A program made the translations under genes and the position numbers. From positions 26,352,991-26,416,990 of the forward strand of contig CP136061.1 in assembly GCA_032622095.1 (NCBI GenBank): DNA of 64,000 nt. The letters are read 5' to 3'. Numbering within the stretch: the first letter of the stretch is position 1; the number at the start of each line of letters is the position of its first letter. Below the pieces are notes generated by a model, which had not been told where the DNA came from, did no database searches, and saw nothing but the letters and a program-made list of their open reading frames with translations. Positions 52,509-62,992 of this stretch are shown piece after piece. This DNA is from Siphonodentalium dalli. Lineage: Eukaryota; Mollusca; Scaphopoda; Gadilida; Siphonodentaliidae.

Positions 52509-52692
52509 ACAATATACTAACATGGGTGAATGTTTTCTTACAAAAAAGTTATTTGATTGGGATGAAGTGAGTTTTAACTTTGAAATGATACCTCAAAATG
52601 TTGAGGTATCATTTCAAAGTTAAAACTCACTTCATCCCAATCGAATATAACTTTTTTGTAAGAAAAATTTAGCTCATGTTAGTATATTTTAA
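52509..52692. repeat. Near-perfect hairpin
   Basis: TTTGATTGGGATGAAGTGAG through AATGATACCTCAA pairs with its complement around a centre near 52600; outer words ATACTAACATG and CATGTTAGTAT also pair. Confidence 0.9.
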
Positions 52693-53063
52693 TCTGCCTA
52701 TACATTTCAACAAACCCAGCAATATATTAGGCATGCTCAGAATCAGAGTGAAAGTGATAATGTCCCAATGTATCTTTCGAAAATTGTCTCTTTTACTAAT
52801 AATGTGAGATATAAAGTAAATTTCATAAATTGTCTGTTTTCCTAATAATTTGAGATAAAGTCAATTTTTAGAAATCGCCTTCCAATCATTGGATCCAACA
52901 ACTGTCTATAGATCAAAGATCATAAATGTATAGGATTATTACATTGGGTTGAACTAACATGTAAATGTATGAAGAAATTAAAAATGAGAATTCTAACTAG
53001 ATTTACAATTCCTCTTCCGATTTGTATATATTTTCGAATCGGCCCATTCTTTCCCGTTTCTAA

Positions 53064-55496
53064 ATACACAGTTGAGCCCCAGCTGGAACCTCCAGGATGC
53101 ATTGGTACTAGCAGTGCCTGGCTAATAGCCCACACGATCATGCAGTCATTATTGACACGTGTAAAGAATGACTGCACTGTACCAATTAATCGTCGTACCT
53201 TGCAATTATGTTGTCCAGAAATAGTCCAGTGCATTTATGAGAAAAAATGCCAAACCCGGAATAAGTACATAAACCCTCCATAAACAACATACTAAAAATT
53301 GGCAAAAATCAGAAAATGAGAAATTGGTGAATTTCGTGAAATAAATTTGGGGAAATTTGGTCAAATCATCAATTTATGGATTTTATTCCGATTTTTAGTA
53401 TGTTGTTTATGGAGGATATATATATGTACCAATTCCAGCAAAAAAATTCTGTTCCAATGAGTTCTGGGTAAAACCATAAATGCACTGGACTAAAAACCAG
53501 CTGGCATCATCACAGAGGGCAGTTAAGGGCTAAGAGGTACATAGACCCATATCAAAGTCATCCAGCAGTATGTAATGTATAAAGTTACTTTATTAGGCCA
53601 ATATAAAAATATTGCTTGATTTACACCCCCTCCCGACACTATTGTTTAGTCCCCTCCTCTATTTTTAATGCAAATTTTTGTTCTCATGCCTTAACTGTTT
53701 CGTGATGGGAGCTGTGCTGATGCAGCATTAAAGACCCTGTGCCAATGCAGTCTCTTATATATGCGAGTCTCCCAAAGGGAGCCTAGTATATATAAGAGAA
53801 TGCACTGGCTTACAAGATAAAGGTAAATATTGTTAGGCCAATGCATTCTCTTATATATGCGAGGTGCCCTATGGGCAACTCGCATATATAAGAGAATGCA
53901 TTGGCACAGGGTTTTCAAAAAAATCAGGGAGCTCCCGTCATGGAAGAGTTAATCATCAAATTACATTTCAATGATCCATTAATCAGTCTATTTTGATAAA
54001 ATAGGGACTAGCATCCAAAATCTGAACCCCAGTCACCCAAGGGTCCTTCATAACAAATAGGAACCCATATAGCCTGATGGTATTTAAGAAAAAGTCATTT
54101 TAATAATACTATGGAGGGAAAGAGTTATGGCCCTGGCTTTGCAACTATTTGACCCAGTGACTGCATTTGAACAAATCTGAATTAGAATCACCTAGGGAAC
54201 ATCCACACCAAATATGAACCCATTTGGTCTTATGGTTCCGGAGGAGATGTTCAAACAAAACGGACGGATGGATGGACAGATGGTGGACGGACGAGGAGTG
54301 ATGATTATAACTCCACCGGAGACTTTGTCTCAGGTGAGCTAAAAATCAATGATCAAAATGCAAAAATGTCATTTTTTTGTTTTTAGAGCTCTGTCCCTGG
54401 CTCAGCCCCTATTTGACCCAGTTACCCAATTTGAACAAATCTGATTCCCAGTCACCCAAGGTCCCTCAGTACCAAATATAAGCTAAATCGGCCCACTTTT
54501 TCTGGATAACATGTCATTCCAAGAATTACTATGGAGAGTTATGGCCCTGGTTTCTCAACTAATCAACCTGGTGACCTCATTTGAACAAATCTGAACCCAA
54601 CTCATTCAAGAACCTTCATACCAAATATATGCTAAATTGGACCAATGATTCTAGACAAGAAGTCGTCTTAAGAAGTACTATGGAGTGAAAGAGTTATGGC
54701 CCTGGCTTCGCAACTATTTGACCCAGTGACCTCATTTGAACAAATCTGAATGAGAGTCACCTAGGGAACATCCGCACCAAATATGAACCCATTCCATCCA
54801 ATGGAATCAGAGGAGAAGATGTTCAAACAATTGTTGACGGACGGACGGATGATGGAGTGATGACTATAGTTCCACCGGAGACTTCGTCTCAGGTGAGCTA
54901 AAAAGTTTAGGGTCAGCAGGTTATTTTTAGGGTCGTCGATGTACAGAAACAAAGTATCTTTTTTTTTTGGCTTTATGTGTGTCATACACGGTTGAGCCCC
55001 AGCTGGAACCTCCAGGATGCATTGGTACTGGCAGAGCCTGGCTAATAGCCCACACGATCATGCAGTCATTATTGACACATGTAAAGAATGACTGCACTGT
55101 ACCAATTAATCGTCGTACCTTGCAACTATGTTGTCCAGAAATAGTCCAGTGCATTTATGAGAAAATCAGAAAAAGGGAAATTGGTGAATTTCGTGAAATA
55201 AATTTGGGGAAATTGGTCAAATCATCAATTTATGGATTTTATTCTGATTTTTAGGATGTTGTTTATGGAGGATATATGTACCAATTCCAGCAAACAAAAA
55301 TTCTGTTGCAATTAGTTCTGAGTAAAACCATAAATGCACTGGACTAAAAACCAGCTGGCATCATCACAGAGGGCAGTTAAGGGCTAAGAGGTACATAGAC
55401 CCATATCAAAGTCATCCAGCAGTATGTAATGTAAGTTGCGTAGCTTGAGAACAATATTACTCTTAATGGTATCATATAGCATGTCAAATAAAATTG
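53064..55496. repeat. Right arm of the large inverted repeat
   Basis: Inverted copy of 36844-39664, including its internal 565-bp repeats and the TTAA MITE. It lies in MADF intron 1. The AGCTCACCTGAG-type repeat ends at 54345 and 54903; a further copy ends at 56142. Confidence 0.9.
53695..53948. mobile_element. TTAA-flanked fold-back MITE family B (right-arm copy)
   Basis: TTAA at 53691-53694 and 53949-53952. It is the reverse complement of 38766-39020. Confidence 0.9.
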
Positions 55497-56215
55497 CAAC
55501 TGTTTGACACAGTGACCTCATTTGAACAAATCTGAATGACAGTCACCTAGGGAACATCCACACCAAATTGATCAAAATGCAAAAATGTAATTTTTTGGTT
55601 TTTAGAGTTATGTCCCTGGCTCTGCCCCTATTTGACCCAGTGACCCAATTTGAACAAATCTGATTCCCAGTCACCCAAGGTCCCTCAGTACCAAATATAA
55701 GCTAAATCGGCCGAATATTTTGTAGAAGAAGTCATTGTAAGAATTACTGTGAGTTATGGCTCTGGTTCCTCAACTAATTGACCGGGTGACCTCATTTGAA
55801 CAAATCTGAACACCAGCCACCCAAGAACCCTCCATACCAAATATTAGCTAAATCGGCACAATGGTTATGGGCAAGAAGTTGTTAAAAGAATTACTATGGA
55901 GGAATAGAGTTATGGCCCTGGTTTCGCAACTATTTGACCCAGTGACCTCATTTGAACAAATCTGAATGAGCGTCACCTAGGGAACATCCACACCAAATAT
56001 GAACCAATTCGGTATGATGGTTTCAGAGGAGAGGATGTTTTTAAAAAAAGTTGACGGATGGACAGACAGACGGAGTGGACGGACAACGGACGAGGAGTGA
56101 TGACTATAGCTCCACCGGAGACTTCGTCTCAGGTGAGCTAAAAACAGGTGTCCCCAAATAATTACTGGAAACTACACTGCTGCAGCCCCCCTGTGTGCTT
56201 CGGGCACATGATGCA

Positions 56216-56609
56216 TTACTCTTGAGTGCCTAATAAACATACATGTACGATTATTAAAATCGAGGTAAAATTCCCACCTGTACGATCGTTATTTGGTCCT
56301 GTACATTTATTAAATTAACCAAAAGAAATAATTCACCAATCTTAAATTGTGTTATTCATAGATAAATGAACTCTTGTTGTTGACAGTGATCAGCATACTG
56401 TAGATTCCCAGACCTGGCTATACATCGAAACTATTTCTGTCACATGGCATCAGTAAACCTGTCAGATGGTCTGTTTTGTTGGGATGTATGGTACTAATAT
56501 TTCCAGTCTGTACATTTATTCCGCCCTGTACTATTATTCAGTTATGCGACTTTTTCCAACCTGTACTATTATTATTCCACCCTGTACTTTTATTAGGCAC
56601 TCAAGAGTT
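56216..56609. mobile_element. MITE with ACTCTTGAGTGCCTAATAAA ends
   Basis: About 20-bp TIRs, subterminal CTGTACNTTTATT words near both ends, 394 bp, no ORF. The target duplication is not certain. Confidence 0.75.
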
Positions 56610-58190
56610 ATGATCTTTTAAAACAGGCTCCATTCGGGAGCTTTTATTCAAGAGCGTATATAGGGGGGGGGGGGGGGGGTTATATCATACTAGTACTCAA
56701 CCTGATCTGACAATTAATTTATAGCACCCATTTTCAACAACGTTTTGGTAGAACGAATGGAAATCTAATATATATTAATTGTGTTGATAGTTAAAGAGCG
56801 GTCGTAGCAGCAGCGTTGTTCATAAAGATCTTCCATATTTGGGTTTGTTTTACCGGTTAACGCTCTTTATCCTCTTCGGTTTTCGCATACGGTTTTGTTT
56901 ACATTATCTGGAACTCGCTTAGAAACAGAACTGTTTGATTCTTACTTAGGGCTTTGTAGGAACGGGGGACATTTTCATCGGGTCAGTTTTTATTCCCAAC
57001 ACCTAGCAGGGACAAATATCTATTAGCCAGCATCAAGGCGAGTCTTGTGATGTATTAATTCAAATGCTTTCAATCAAACAATATTCTCTCTCATATTTCG
57101 TCATTTCAATCCACTGCAATCGACCTATTTTTAGAACGCAACACATGGTACCAAAATTATGTCAAATTGGTGATGGGGGTGCACGGCGGGATTAATTTAA
57201 ATATGTCATGTTGGTAACAATATCTAGCCGAGAATTCCTCAGACCTATAGATGAATGTGACCAGCAAATTTCAAAATTGGTCAATTGGCCTCCCCATGCA
57301 TTAATATCTTCTGGGAAATTCCAAGGAATGCGTGCCCATTATCTGGCCAATGTGTGTGTCGCGGTAGCGCAATTTTAACACTTTCGAGATAAATACACGT
57401 GGTTGTGAATTATGTCACGCCAAGTGGATCCAGGCACCAGACCCTTCCAATGCGGCGTACGTTAGTGATACCGGAGTTATAGCGTGTGCGTTCTGTTTTT
57501 CGACTGACCACAGTGCCCGATCCGCCGAATGTGAACATGTTATCAACTGTTACGGCAGTCCGTGGCCCACGGCAGTCAATGCTGATTGCCATGGTGAATG
57601 TGTGTCCTTTATAGAGTCGAACCAATCAAACTTGCTAAGTACGGGAAGTGGACGGGTTAAATTGTGACCCCGACCTGACCTTGAAAATAATCAATTCAAG
57701 GTCAAATGCAATTGCTTTTTCAAACAAAGCCATGAGACGAACCGCGCCAGTGGCGGGCTAATCTGCTAGTTTCTCAATACAATAGCAATGCAAGTGTGGG
57801 TTTGTGTACGAAGTTACATGACATAAGAAATTAGGGCATATATTTCATTTGATTTTGCGAGAATCCATATATACTTTTTCACAAGAATCCAGGTAATTTG
57901 CATGAATATTTACGAGAATCTAGTTTTGGATTCTCGCCGAAATATAAGCCCTGGAAATAGTGTCTATTCTGGTGCAAATACTGCATTTGGGGACCATTTT
58001 AGAACTCAGATTTGCTTTGACCAATCAGTGTGAAATATTGTGAATCACCTTTTATGACACAATACTAGTATAGGCTGTGGTCCAAATTTTGGCTACATTG
58101 CACGCATGGTTGAAAAGTTATAAAAGCGTGACCGAGTTATACACATAAACACACACAGAGACACAATGATAGGTTTTATATATACCCCGG
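56610..58190. other. Transposon interior, no gene recognised
   Basis: It contains a 19-G run at about 56659 and otherwise unique-looking AT-rich sequence. The small ORFs have no recognisable domain. Confidence 0.5.
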
Positions 58191-58214
58191 TATAGATTCT
58201 AAACTCAGGCTGAG

Positions 58215-58985
58215 TGAGGCCGATCACAATTGTAGCCAGCGATCACATTCATAGCCAGCTTCTCAAATTCCATGCTTTATATGGCGCGAAATATGAGGTC
58301 ATCGCGTTCATGACTAAAATATGTCATGCTCCAAAAAGGACTTTGTTTATCAACTTATATTGGAATATAATTCGAGCATCTAATGAAATTGATCGGAAAC
58401 CTCAGGTTATTAGATAAACTAATATCAAATTTAAAATGTATGTTTTTCATTCATCAACTCAGAAAAATGAGAGAGACTAACATTAGATTAGATTAGATTT
58501 ATTTAGATGGTTCAGGATATACATGTGTACATATAATGGTATGTTTACAAGTTAAATCAATATAATACACAACACTATATACATATTATAATTATAATAG
58601 TTTATATTAATTATAAATATGTTACTATGTTGGGTTCTGATGAGACAGTTAGAGTTCAGACTGTGTAAATAATTGATATATATCGTAAGAGGATATATCA
58701 ATTTTCTCAAGAATTAATTCATTTATTTTATAGAGGTTGCCGTCAGAATATAAGGTAAATTATGTGGCAGAAATCTGTATGTAAATAGAAATACTCATGT
58801 GACCTGAGACCATCAGGGATACTAGTAACGCAAAAAGTTCTCTAAATGAGAACTTAATTCCATTCCATCAACATAATGTTTTTCATTGAAAAAGAAAATC
58901 TGGCTACAAATGTGATCGCCTTAGATAAGCTGGCTACATTTGTGATCGATTGAAAAAGCTGGCTACAAATGTGACCGGAGCCTTG
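58215..58985. repeat. GCTGGCTACAAATGTGATC inverted and tandem repeat
   Basis: AGCTGGCTACA(A/T)(A/T)TGTGATCG occurs three times near 58900-58975, and its complement near 58215-58260, suggesting a decayed fold-back element. Confidence 0.6.
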
Positions 58986-59109
58986 TGACAATGACCCCAT
59001 CAGCCTGAGTGAGTCCCAAGGATGGATAGGCTTGGGGAAGGCAGATGACATTCGAACAAGACATGAAGTATAAATTCTATGGTTTGTAAATATTGTTTTA
59101 ATTAACAAT

Positions 59110-59480
59110 AAGAGAAGTTGGTATCCGATAGGTAGCATATTGGTCTCTCGTGCTAGGGGACCGGGGATCACAACCTGGTATTCTGACCAAAATCAGAACT
59201 CGGTCAAATACCGACAAAGTTTGTCAGGTTGAAAAGTCTCATTCGAGATCACTGAATAAAGATCCGATTGCAAATTGCCAACTTCTCCCATCACAATTAC
59301 ACTTGTCCAGGCATGTTGTTGTGGATGCAGTATCCTGTCTGATCGGCCGCAGACATTAATGGCTGACCCGTTTACATGCATCGGGGTGTGGACGTTAAAG
59401 AACGCTACTGCCGTACTGGAGACTAGAGTAGAGTCACCACAGGGTTATAAAATTACTCGGCCGTGGTAGCACCTGGTAGC
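59110..59480 (+). mobile_element. Possible tRNA-derived SINE
   Basis: GTAGCATATTGGTCTCTCGT and GGGGACCGGGGATCACAACC resemble a tRNA A box and B box at normal spacing. The body ends with GGACGTTAAAGAACGCTACT. Both boxes are degenerate, so it is not a functional tRNA gene. Confidence 0.5.
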
Positions 59481-60405
59481 ATCTACAACCAGAATTTGTT
59501 CCTGCACTGTAACATCTACAGTTACAGATTAAGTTTAATTGAGTAATCTTGTCTAATGGGTAATAGTCTATAAAAATTTATCATAAAAATTTATGGCAAT
59601 TGGCAGCAAGTGTGAATTTCCATTGAAATGTTGCCCCTTCAATCTACCAATCTTCCCAATGGAGAACTCTTGATACATGTGGAATTAATATATATTTATT
59701 TGCCTGTAAATATTGGGGAGCGTAACTACTAGCTCCCCAATATAATTATATACATATGATTATGATAACATTTTACAAATTCTCAATTATATTGATGTTT
59801 TATAGTTAATTGAATTATCAAGAGTCAAGATAGTATCAAGATTCAAAATATGTGAATACAATAGAAGAAAATTCGAAAAGTATGACATGTACATGTATAC
59901 CATTCAACTGATCTATTAAATTTTTGGCTAAACACGCCCTATACCATTAGTATATGGTAGAAAAAATAGAAATTGGACTAATTCCAAAAATTAAGGGAAA
60001 TTTCGGGTGGGCGGGGGAAAAAGATGTTAACGACTCGCCGAATTTATTTCAAATGAATGCAGTGAGTGAGACAAACCGGAAGTAAAAGTTTATAGAAAGC
60101 ACGGAACGTACGTAGCCAATCAAATAGCTTGTTACTGTTACACAAGAGGTCAAGGGACAATTAAGCGCTCCAATGAATTACATAATAAGGTGAAACAAAT
60201 TTAAACTTAACGTATAACTATAAGCATAATAAGGTAAATATAAGGATTGGTCGTTACTCCGGGAAGATTAATTCTTTTAATATATTTTGCAAACATAATA
60301 AAAGTTACCACTTAATTGGGCTCAATTGCAAAACTCCCTAGATTCTTATGTATATTATCTTGTGTAATTATATAGAGCTATTTATTATGAACGACCAAGC
60401 CATAC

Positions 60406-60628
60406 CTGACACGTTCACAATAGTGGCCATTTCGCGATATGCGGCATCCCGCTTATGTTTATTCTTGTAGTCTGGACGTGTGGTATCGTATAACACAGGT
60501 TGACTGTGCCATGCCATTACCAAAGCCTCTTCTCCTTCCCCAGTCCAGATAAAATCCGGAGTTGTCACAGTGTTGACAATGTCAACAGTTATTATTTTTG
60601 TAGTCTGACTCTGACTGGAGGCCGCCAT
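60406..60628 (-). CDS. MADF-BESS exon 1
   Basis: ATG at 60628; 74 codons plus one base, donor GTGTCAG/GTATGG. A CACGTGAGGACT word lies about 25 bp upstream of the ATG, mirroring the CACGTGACGACT upstream of the transposase start at the other end. Confidence 0.9.
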
Positions 60629-60769
60629 TTTCTTGTAAAAGTTTAGTCCTCACGTGATGCCATTCAGCCATGTGATTTGACGCTATCCATCCATTGGCTG
60701 CAACAAGCAACAACAAGCAACAAAATCAAAATAATTTGATCGTTCGCAACATTGTTGCAGGCTTGCCTG

Positions 60770-60863
60770 CAACAAAAAACGCGGTACCGCACACGCCACA
60801 ACACGCCACAACATTGTTGCGCAACATTGTTGCGCAACAATGTTGTGGCGTGTGCGGTGGGCT
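60770..60863. repeat. Harbinger right TIR
   Basis: The end is GTTGTGGCGTGTGCGGTGGG CT. The subterminal part contains a perfect hairpin of GCAACATTGTTGCGCAACA type and a second copy of CGCACACGCCACAAC. Confidence 0.88.
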
Positions 60864-60969
60864 TAAAGCATTATTGTCGTAATCGGCTGTCAAGAGGCCA
60901 ACACAAATCGGTAGATGTGCAACATTCTCCTATTTATATAAACGTCATACAAACATTGATGTACACCGG

Positions 60970-61550
60970 CATGGCATGTACATGTACACCGTGGTTAGAT
61001 TTCTGGTTTGTATCCTCTTTTTTCAGTTTAATGAACGTACACCGCGGCAACTACCCTGTCCACCTAACCGCTGTGCAGTTAGCGTTGCCACCGTGGCTGA
61101 AATGCAACTACACCGCGGCTCCACCGGCTACAGTTGGGCCGCGGTGTACTTGCCGTTCGGCCATGGTGTAATTGCCGCGGTGTACGTTCATTAAACTGAA
61201 AAAAGACGATACAAACCAGAAATCTAACCACGGTGTACATGCCGTTCGGCTGCGGTGTAGTTGCCTTTCGGCCGCAGTGTACTTGCTGTTGGGCCACAGT
61301 GTACTTGCCGTTCGGCCGCGGTGCTCAACTGCAGTTACAAACTCTGACACCGCGGCCGATTGGCAAATACACCGCGGTGCCAATGGACACTTGTTTTGTC
61401 CAGCGGGGTACACCATGGCCGAATGGCAAGTACACTGCGGCCCAACTGTAATTAGCCGGTGGAGCCGCAGTGTTGTTGCATTTCGGCCGCGGTGTCAACA
61501 CTGACCGCACCGTGGTTAAGTGGACACTTGTTTTGTCCAGCAGGGTATCT
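60970..61550. repeat. CCGCGG-rich repeat, expanded copy
   Basis: Repeated CCGCGGTGTACTTGCCGTTC and TAACCGCTGTGCAGTTAGCG words in both orientations. ACTTGTTTTGTCCAGC(A/G)GGGTA occurs at about 61388 and 61527. It is partly palindromic, and its smaller relative is at 25967-26115. Confidence 0.8.
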
Positions 61551-61760
61551 AATCAAGTCAATGTGATGTTATTTGCTAATCAAAATTTGAAAAGTAATTT
61601 GCTTCCTGTGTTGAGGTACGAAAAACACATGGACTGGGCACATGTATTTGTTGACTATTGTTGTGAAAGATCATGTGAAAGGTCACGACATCAGGTGACA
61701 GAATTGTGTAGGAATACAGGACTCTCTCTCTCCCTCTCTCTCTCGTTGTTTGATCGCCAG

Positions 61761-61843
61761 TGGGGCAAGTCGACATTGACTTCAGATCTTATTTAGAACG
61801 GTTGGCCGAATCAAACTACTTCAAATATGAACACAACAACTGA
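61761..61843 (+). CDS. Putative last exon of the unrecognised gene
   Basis: A CT-rich tract then GATCGCCAG forms a strong acceptor. Two bases complete a split codon, then GQVDIDFRSYLERLAESNYF and KYEHNN, then TGA. It starts in phase 1, the same as the end of the exon at 25813-25928, giving LKT-V-GQVDID across the junction. Composition is protein-like and the stop is followed by AT-rich 3' sequence. I do not recognise the family. Linkage across 35.8 kb rests on phase and strand only. Confidence 0.5.
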
Positions 61844-62139
61844 GATAAGCAGGTAACCTACTAGTACATGTATGTGCGCATATTTGTGAACTCCATTCTT
61901 CTAATCTAAGCATCTGTTAGTATTATCTATAGATACTTTTATTAGGCTATCGTTTTTCTTTCCCCAATACCACTATATGTATATGTAAAGCGATCATTTC
62001 CCGACCATCGGATCAGCTCCAGTTTGATCCGATGTCATACCACCCTTCTCTATCTCGCATACTGCGCATGTCTGTAAAAATCTAGACGATTTATTGTCCA
62101 AAAATATTTCCTTTATTAGCTCAACTTACTTTGTAAATT

Positions 62140-62990
62140 TGAGCTATTGCCAAGGGTTGGCGTCCGTCGTGTGTGCGTGCGTGTGTGCATCCGTCAACAA
62201 TTTCCTTTGGTGCGGGCTTCATGTCGTATCTATGGTCTGATCTTTATGAAATTTGTCATGAATGTTGGCATTGACATCTAGATGGGAACGAGTCGTTTTG
62301 GGGTCATTCAGCCAAAAAACATGGCCGTTGGTGGCCATCTTGGATTTAAAAATTAAATCCATTGGCGCGGGCTACAGGCCGTACTGTTTGTGTGATCATC
62401 ATACAATTTGTCATGAATGTTGACATTTACATGTAGATGGGAACGAGTCATTTTAGGATCATTCGGCCATCTTGGATTTTACTCTTTTTATCACTAAATC
62501 CTTTGACACATTCTACAGACCACATCTCTGATCCGATCATCACCAAACTTCATATGGATCATATGGGGCGACCTCTAGATGGGAACGAGTCATTTGGCAA
62601 AAAAACATGGCCGCCGTCAGCCATCTTGGATTTTACTCTTTGCATCACTAAATACTTTGGCGCGGGCTACAGGTCGTATCTTTGGTCTGGTCTTTATCAA
62701 ATTTGTCATGAATGTTGACATGTAGATGGGAACGAGTCATTTTAGGATCATTCGGCCAAAAAACATGGCGCTGGTGGCCATCTTGGATTTTACTCTTTGC
62801 ATCACTAAATCCTTTGACACATCCTACAGACCACATCTCTGATCCGATCATCACCAAACTTCATATGGATCATCGGGTCGACCTCTGGATGTGAACGAGT
62901 CATTTTGGGGTCATTTGGCCAAAAAACATGGCCGCCGTCAGCCATCTTGGATTTTACTCTTTGCATCACTAAATACTTTCCTGCGGGCTA
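62140..62990. repeat. Tandem array of two alternating unit types, about 150 bp each
   Basis: Type A carries CGCGGGCTACAGG and AAATTTGTCATGAATGTTG. Type B carries CCTACAGACCACATCTCTGA and CCAAACTTCATATGGATCAT. Both share GGGAACGAGTCATTTTGG and AACATGGCCGCCGTCAGCCA. The order is A, A, B, A, B, partial A. Confidence 0.85.
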
Positions 62991-62992
62991 CA

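Larger units (their letters stand above)
41869..60628 (-). pseudogene. Harbinger-encoded MADF-BESS protein, three exons, one nonsense codon
   Basis: Exons 60406-60628, 51903-52117 and 41869-42183 join in phases 1 and 0 to 250 codons. Exon 1 and the start of exon 2 form the MADF (trihelix DNA-binding) domain: EALVMAWHSQPVLYDTTRPD, YKNKHKRDAAYREMATI, then VEEVKKKMTSLRAS, a stop, TRALK. Exon 2 continues through a Ser-rich linker to LLNFIKPFVKGR. Exon 3 is acidic, contains a basic PKSRAKRR stretch and ends with a BESS motif (FGIYMAKCLRKLDPETSIHC). Harbinger elements carry such a second protein, thought to bring the transposase to the TIRs. Codon 89 is TAA (52074-52076) where family members have Tyr, so only the first 88 residues would be made. 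Confidence 0.85.
31602..60863. mobile_element. Giant PIF/Harbinger DNA transposon, 29,262 bp
   Basis: The left end begins AGCGGGGCGCACACGCC and the right end, reversed, begins AGCCCACCGCACACGCC. Both continue into ACAACATTGTTGCGCAAC. TAA target duplications are at 31599-31601 and 60864-60866, as in PIF/Harbinger. The two genes diagnostic of the superfamily start about 215 and 235 bp inside the two ends and run inward. Every exon of both genes joins in phase across the interior, so it is one element rather than two chance ends. The introns are filled by nested MITEs and tandem repeats, which explains the size (family members are usually a few kb). Confidence 0.9.

Noticed and set aside
52920..55254. 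ORFs containing MHWTISGQHNCKVRRLIGTV and its antisense
   Set aside because: These recur in every copy of the 565-bp repeat, on both strands, with frameshifts; a repeat without evidence of coding selection.
36844..55496. Large inverted repeat as the TIRs of a separate 18.6-kb transposon nested in the Harbinger element
   Set aside because: The segment between the arms contains exons that belong to the Harbinger genes, so it cannot be a later insertion; duplication of an intronic segment fits better.
59110..59160. tRNA gene
   Set aside because: A- and B-box-like words are present but degenerate, and no cloverleaf with acceptor stem can be drawn; listed instead as a possible SINE.
60752..61796. 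Several ORFs of 70-140 codons
   Set aside because: They overlap the Harbinger TIR and the CCGCGG repeat in both orientations and contradict each other.
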